Shown here piece by piece: positions 61,771 to 64,000 of a DNA stretch of 64,000 nucleotides. The notes beneath the pieces were generated by a model. The model had not been told where the DNA came from and did not search any database. It saw only the letters and a list, made by a program, of their open reading frames with translations. The stretch is from assembly GCF_023101085.1 (NCBI RefSeq), contig NZ_CP064703.1, positions 8,344,501 to 8,408,500 on the forward strand, read 5' to 3'. Position 1 is the first letter of the stretch. Every line of letters starts with the position of its first letter. Made by a program: the position numbers and the translations under genes. This stretch comes from Bradyrhizobium sp. 170. GTDB taxonomy: Bacteria; Pseudomonadota; Alphaproteobacteria; Rhizobiales; Xanthobacteraceae.

Positions 61771-63333
61771 ATGAGCAATCCGCTCTATGCGTTTCCGGCG
61801 GCGTGCGAACAGACCTTGCGGGCGCTGGCGCGCTACCCCGAGCGGACCGCGTTCAGTTGGCCGGGCGGATCGATCACCTATCGCGGCGCGACCGAGATGA
61901 TCGGCCGCATCCAGAGCGTCTTCACGCAACTGGGCTTTGCGCCCGGCACCCGCATCGCGTTTCTCACCGCCAACCGTGCCGACACCTGGTGCGCCGGCTG
62001 CGCCGCGCAACTGTCGCAGTTTGCCATCACCTGGCTGCATCCGCTGGGGTCGCTGGACGACCAACTGTTTCAGCTGGAAGATTCCGAAGCGCAGATACTG
62101 GTCGTCGACGGCGTCACGTTCCGCGATCGCGGCGGCGAGCTCGCCGCGAGGGCATCAGGCCTGAAAACCGTCTTCACACTCGGCCCGGCCGACTACGGCG
62201 CCGATCTGCTGCAGGCGATCGAAGCGGCAGGCAGCGCCACCGCACGCAACTTCGCCGGGCCTGACGATATCGCCACGCTCAATTACACCGGCGGCACCAC
62301 CGGCAAATCCAAGGGCGCGCTACGCCATCACCGTGAGTATGGCGGTTGGGCCAACGCGATCCTGGCCGATTTCGAAATTCCGGATACCCCGAGCTATCTG
62401 ACGGTGGCGCCGATCAGCCATGTCGCGGGGACCAAAATTCTGCCGACGCTGATGCGCGGCGGCACTGTGCACATGCTGAAGGGATTTGATCCTGAAGCCG
62501 TGTTCGAGACCATCGAGCGCGAGAAGATCAACTTTACGCTGTTCGTGCCGACGATGATCTACGTCATGCTCGATCATCCCTCCCTCGACAAGACCGACCT
62601 CTCCTCGCTCGAACTGTTGCTGTATGGCGCTTCCGCGATGTCACCGAGCCGGCTGGTCGAGGGCATCGAGCGCATCGGGCCGGTGTTCTCGCAGCTTTAC
62701 GGCCAGACCGAGTGCTATCCGGTGTCGGTGCTGCGCAAGGCGGATCATGACCCCAGGACGCCGGAGCTGTTCCTGTCCTGCGGATTTCCGATCGCCGCGT
62801 GTCAGGTCAAGATTCTCGACAATGACGACCAGGAAGTCGCCACCGGCGAGGCCGGCGAGATCTGCGTTCGCGGCAGCCACGTGATGGCCGAATACTGGAA
62901 GCGGCCGGACGCGACGGCGGAAACGCTGAGGAGCGGCTGGCTGCACACCGGCGACATCGCGCGGTTCGACGAGCGCGGCTACATGTTCATCCTCGACCGC
63001 AAGAAGGACATGATCGTCTCCGGCGGCTTCAACATCTTTCCGCGCGAGGTCGAGGATGTGTTGTCGCAGCATGCCGACGTCGCGATGGTCGCCGTGGTCG
63101 GCGTCCCCGACGACAAATGGGGCGAGGCCGTCACCGCCGTGATCGTGGCCCGCGAAGGTGCGAAGCCGAATGCGGATGAGCTGATCAACCTGGTGAAGGC
63201 CAAGAAGGGCTCGGCGCACGCGCCAAAACACATCAAGTTCGTCACCGAGTTGCCGATGACCGGCGTCGGCAAGGTCGACAAGAAAGTACTGAAGGCCGGC
63301 TTCTGGACCGGCCGGGATCGGATGGTGGGATAG
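61771..63333 (+). CDS. AMP-dependent acyl-CoA synthetase
   Basis: 520 residues from the ATG at 61771 (GGGAGAAAAG ahead). All adenylation motifs are present: YTGGTTGKSKGALRHH, QLYGQTECYP, GDIARFDERGYMFILDRKKD, GGFNIFPREVEDVL and the C-terminal Lys in MTGVGKVDKKVLKAG. Reaction: carboxylate + ATP + CoA. Substrate unknown. Divergent from the NMO-like gene, so a common regulator is possible. Confidence 0.9.
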   Translation: MSNPLYAFPAACEQTLRALARYPERTAFSWPGGSITYRGATEMIGRIQSVFTQLGFAPGTRIAFLTANRADTWCAGCAAQLSQFAITWLHPLGSLDDQLFQLEDSEAQILVVDGVTFRDRGGELAARASGLKTVFTLGPADYGADLLQAIEAAGSATARNFAGPDDIATLNYTGGTTGKSKGALRHHREYGGWANAILADFEIPDTPSYLTVAPISHVAGTKILPTLMRGGTVHMLKGFDPEAVFETIEREKINFTLFVPTMIYVMLDHPSLDKTDLSSLELLLYGASAMSPSRLVEGIERIGPVFSQLYGQTECYPVSVLRKADHDPRTPELFLSCGFPIAACQVKILDNDDQEVATGEAGEICVRGSHVMAEYWKRPDATAETLRSGWLHTGDIARFDERGYMFILDRKKDMIVSGGFNIFPREVEDVLSQHADVAMVAVVGVPDDKWGEAVTAVIVAREGAKPNADELINLVKAKKGSAHAPKHIKFVTELPMTGVGKVDKKVLKAGFWTGRDRMVG

Positions 63334-63403
63334 GCCTCACACGGTGGAGCGATCGTGTCACGGACGCGGCGCGAGGCGCAGCATCCGGGACATGAAAGAT
63401 CTC

Positions 63404-63700
63404 CTAGCCGGCCATGCGCCTCTCGATGGCCGCCTTCGCCTTGTCGAAATTGTTGGGCACTTCGATGTCGACTTCCAGCGTCGAGACGGCCTTGCCCCGC
63501 TCCAGCTTGACCATCACCTTGTCGGGATCGAGCTGTATGTGTTTCGACACCACCGCGAGAATCTCCTCCCGCAGCGTGACCAGCAGGTCGGACTGGCCGA
63601 GCAGCCCGCGCTCGTGCGCCAGCAGAATCTGCAGCCGCTCCCGCGCAACCGGGGCCGTCTTTTCGCGGCCGCCGAACAGCCGCAGCAGCCTCATGCTCAT
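63404..63700 (-). CDS. minE: Cell division topological specificity factor MinE
   Basis: 98 residues. N-terminal amphipathic and MinD-binding part (MSMRLLRLFG, REKTAPVARERLQILLAHER), then the dimer domain (LREEILAVVSKHIQLDPDKV, VEVPNNFDKAKAAIERRM-like end). It stimulates MinD ATPase and restricts MinCD to the poles. ATGA overlap with minD (63697-63700), so translation is coupled. Confidence 0.93.
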   Translation of the reverse strand: MSMRLLRLFGGREKTAPVARERLQILLAHERGLLGQSDLLVTLREEILAVVSKHIQLDPDKVMVKLERGKAVSTLEVDIEVPNNFDKAKAAIERRMAG

Positions 63701-64000
63701 GCGGCCCTCCGACCCAGTAGCCGATCCATGAAACCCTTGCGCTCGGCCGGCACGACCATGGCGACTTGCTCGCCCATCAGGCGGCGCGAGGCGTCGATAT
63801 AGGCGCGGGCCGGCGCGCTCTCGGCATTGTTGAGCGTCACCGGCGTGCCGACGTTGGACGCCTTCAGGACATCCTGGCTCTCGGGGATGATGCCGAGCAA
63901 AGGTGTCGCGAGGATTTCCAGGATGTCGTCGATATTGAGCATCTCGCCGCGCGCCGCGCGCGCCGGATCGTAGCGGGTGATCAGCACGTGTTTTTCCACG
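63697..64000 (-). CDS. minD: Septum site-determining protein MinD, C-terminal part (cut by window end)
   Basis: The last 100 residues only. LVITRYDPARAARGEML-like start, then LEILATPLLGIIPESQDVL and KGFMDRLLGRRAA with the amphipathic membrane-targeting helix at the very end. By context with minE this is MinD, the membrane-bound ATPase of the Min system. The N-terminal Walker part lies outside the window. Confidence 0.92.
   Translation of the reverse strand, partial: VEKHVLITRYDPARAARGEMLNIDDILEILATPLLGIIPESQDVLKASNVGTPVTLNNAESAPARAYIDASRRLMGEQVAMVVPAERKGFMDRLLGRRAA

Overview
The window looks like chromosomal DNA of a high-GC alphaproteobacterium, most likely Bradyrhizobium or a close relative. 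This rests on recognised protein families, the high GC content, the MipZ division ATPase, the minD-minE pair, and dispersed intergenic repeats of a kind I associate with Bradyrhizobium. No database search was possible, so the genus is an inference.

Layout. 0-4.1 kb: the 3' end of an acyl-CoA synthetase, a DUF2855 protein and an NTF2-FMO fusion. 4.2-8.6 kb: two paralogous DUF3280/DUF2380-type periplasmic proteins, divergent from a NarL-type histidine kinase and response regulator, followed by an NHL beta-propeller protein. Three short hairpins stand in a row in the divergent gap. 8.6-17.7 kb: mostly metabolic and housekeeping genes (LysR regulator, SnoaL-like protein, LysE exporter, HNH nuclease, MipZ, a second acyl-CoA synthetase, an HtrA-like protein without its catalytic triad, an alpha/beta hydrolase). 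17.8-23.9 kb: a DsbA-like protein with a TauE-like permease, a TetR-controlled thioesterase pair with clear palindromic operators, a PsiF-like protein, an AbrB-family membrane protein and DsbB.

24-37.5 kb is accessory in character. A tRNA-Leu(CAA) gene is followed by a small toxin-antitoxin module that ends in a second, decayed copy of the tRNA 3' half. After it come an orphan peptide-binding protein, a lytic transglycosylase, small secreted proteins, a Tup-type tungstate ABC system with a divergent HTH plus binding-domain regulator, and a metallo-beta-lactamase/FAD-oxidase pair. Three genes in this stretch are frameshifted: the toxin, a second binding protein coupled to tupA, and the MBL hydrolase.

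37.8-44.6 kb holds two convergent, about 1,100-residue SAM-cyclase-ATPase-TPR signalling proteins. 45.8-50.6 kb has threonine ammonia-lyase divergent from a second NarL-type system, whose kinase carries a 7TM-DISM-like sensor. A palindrome, CCATGAACATGG, occurs upstream of its regulator gene and again, twice, in the next divergent gap between two small secreted proteins. 50.7-53.4 kb: low-complexity envelope proteins. 53.6-58.1 kb: an SDR, a HIT protein, a GNAT acetyltransferase, an IS5-type transposase remnant and a divergent EamA/MocR pair. 58.1-64 kb: an MscS-type channel, a nitronate monooxygenase-like protein, a third acyl-CoA synthetase and the minD-minE end.
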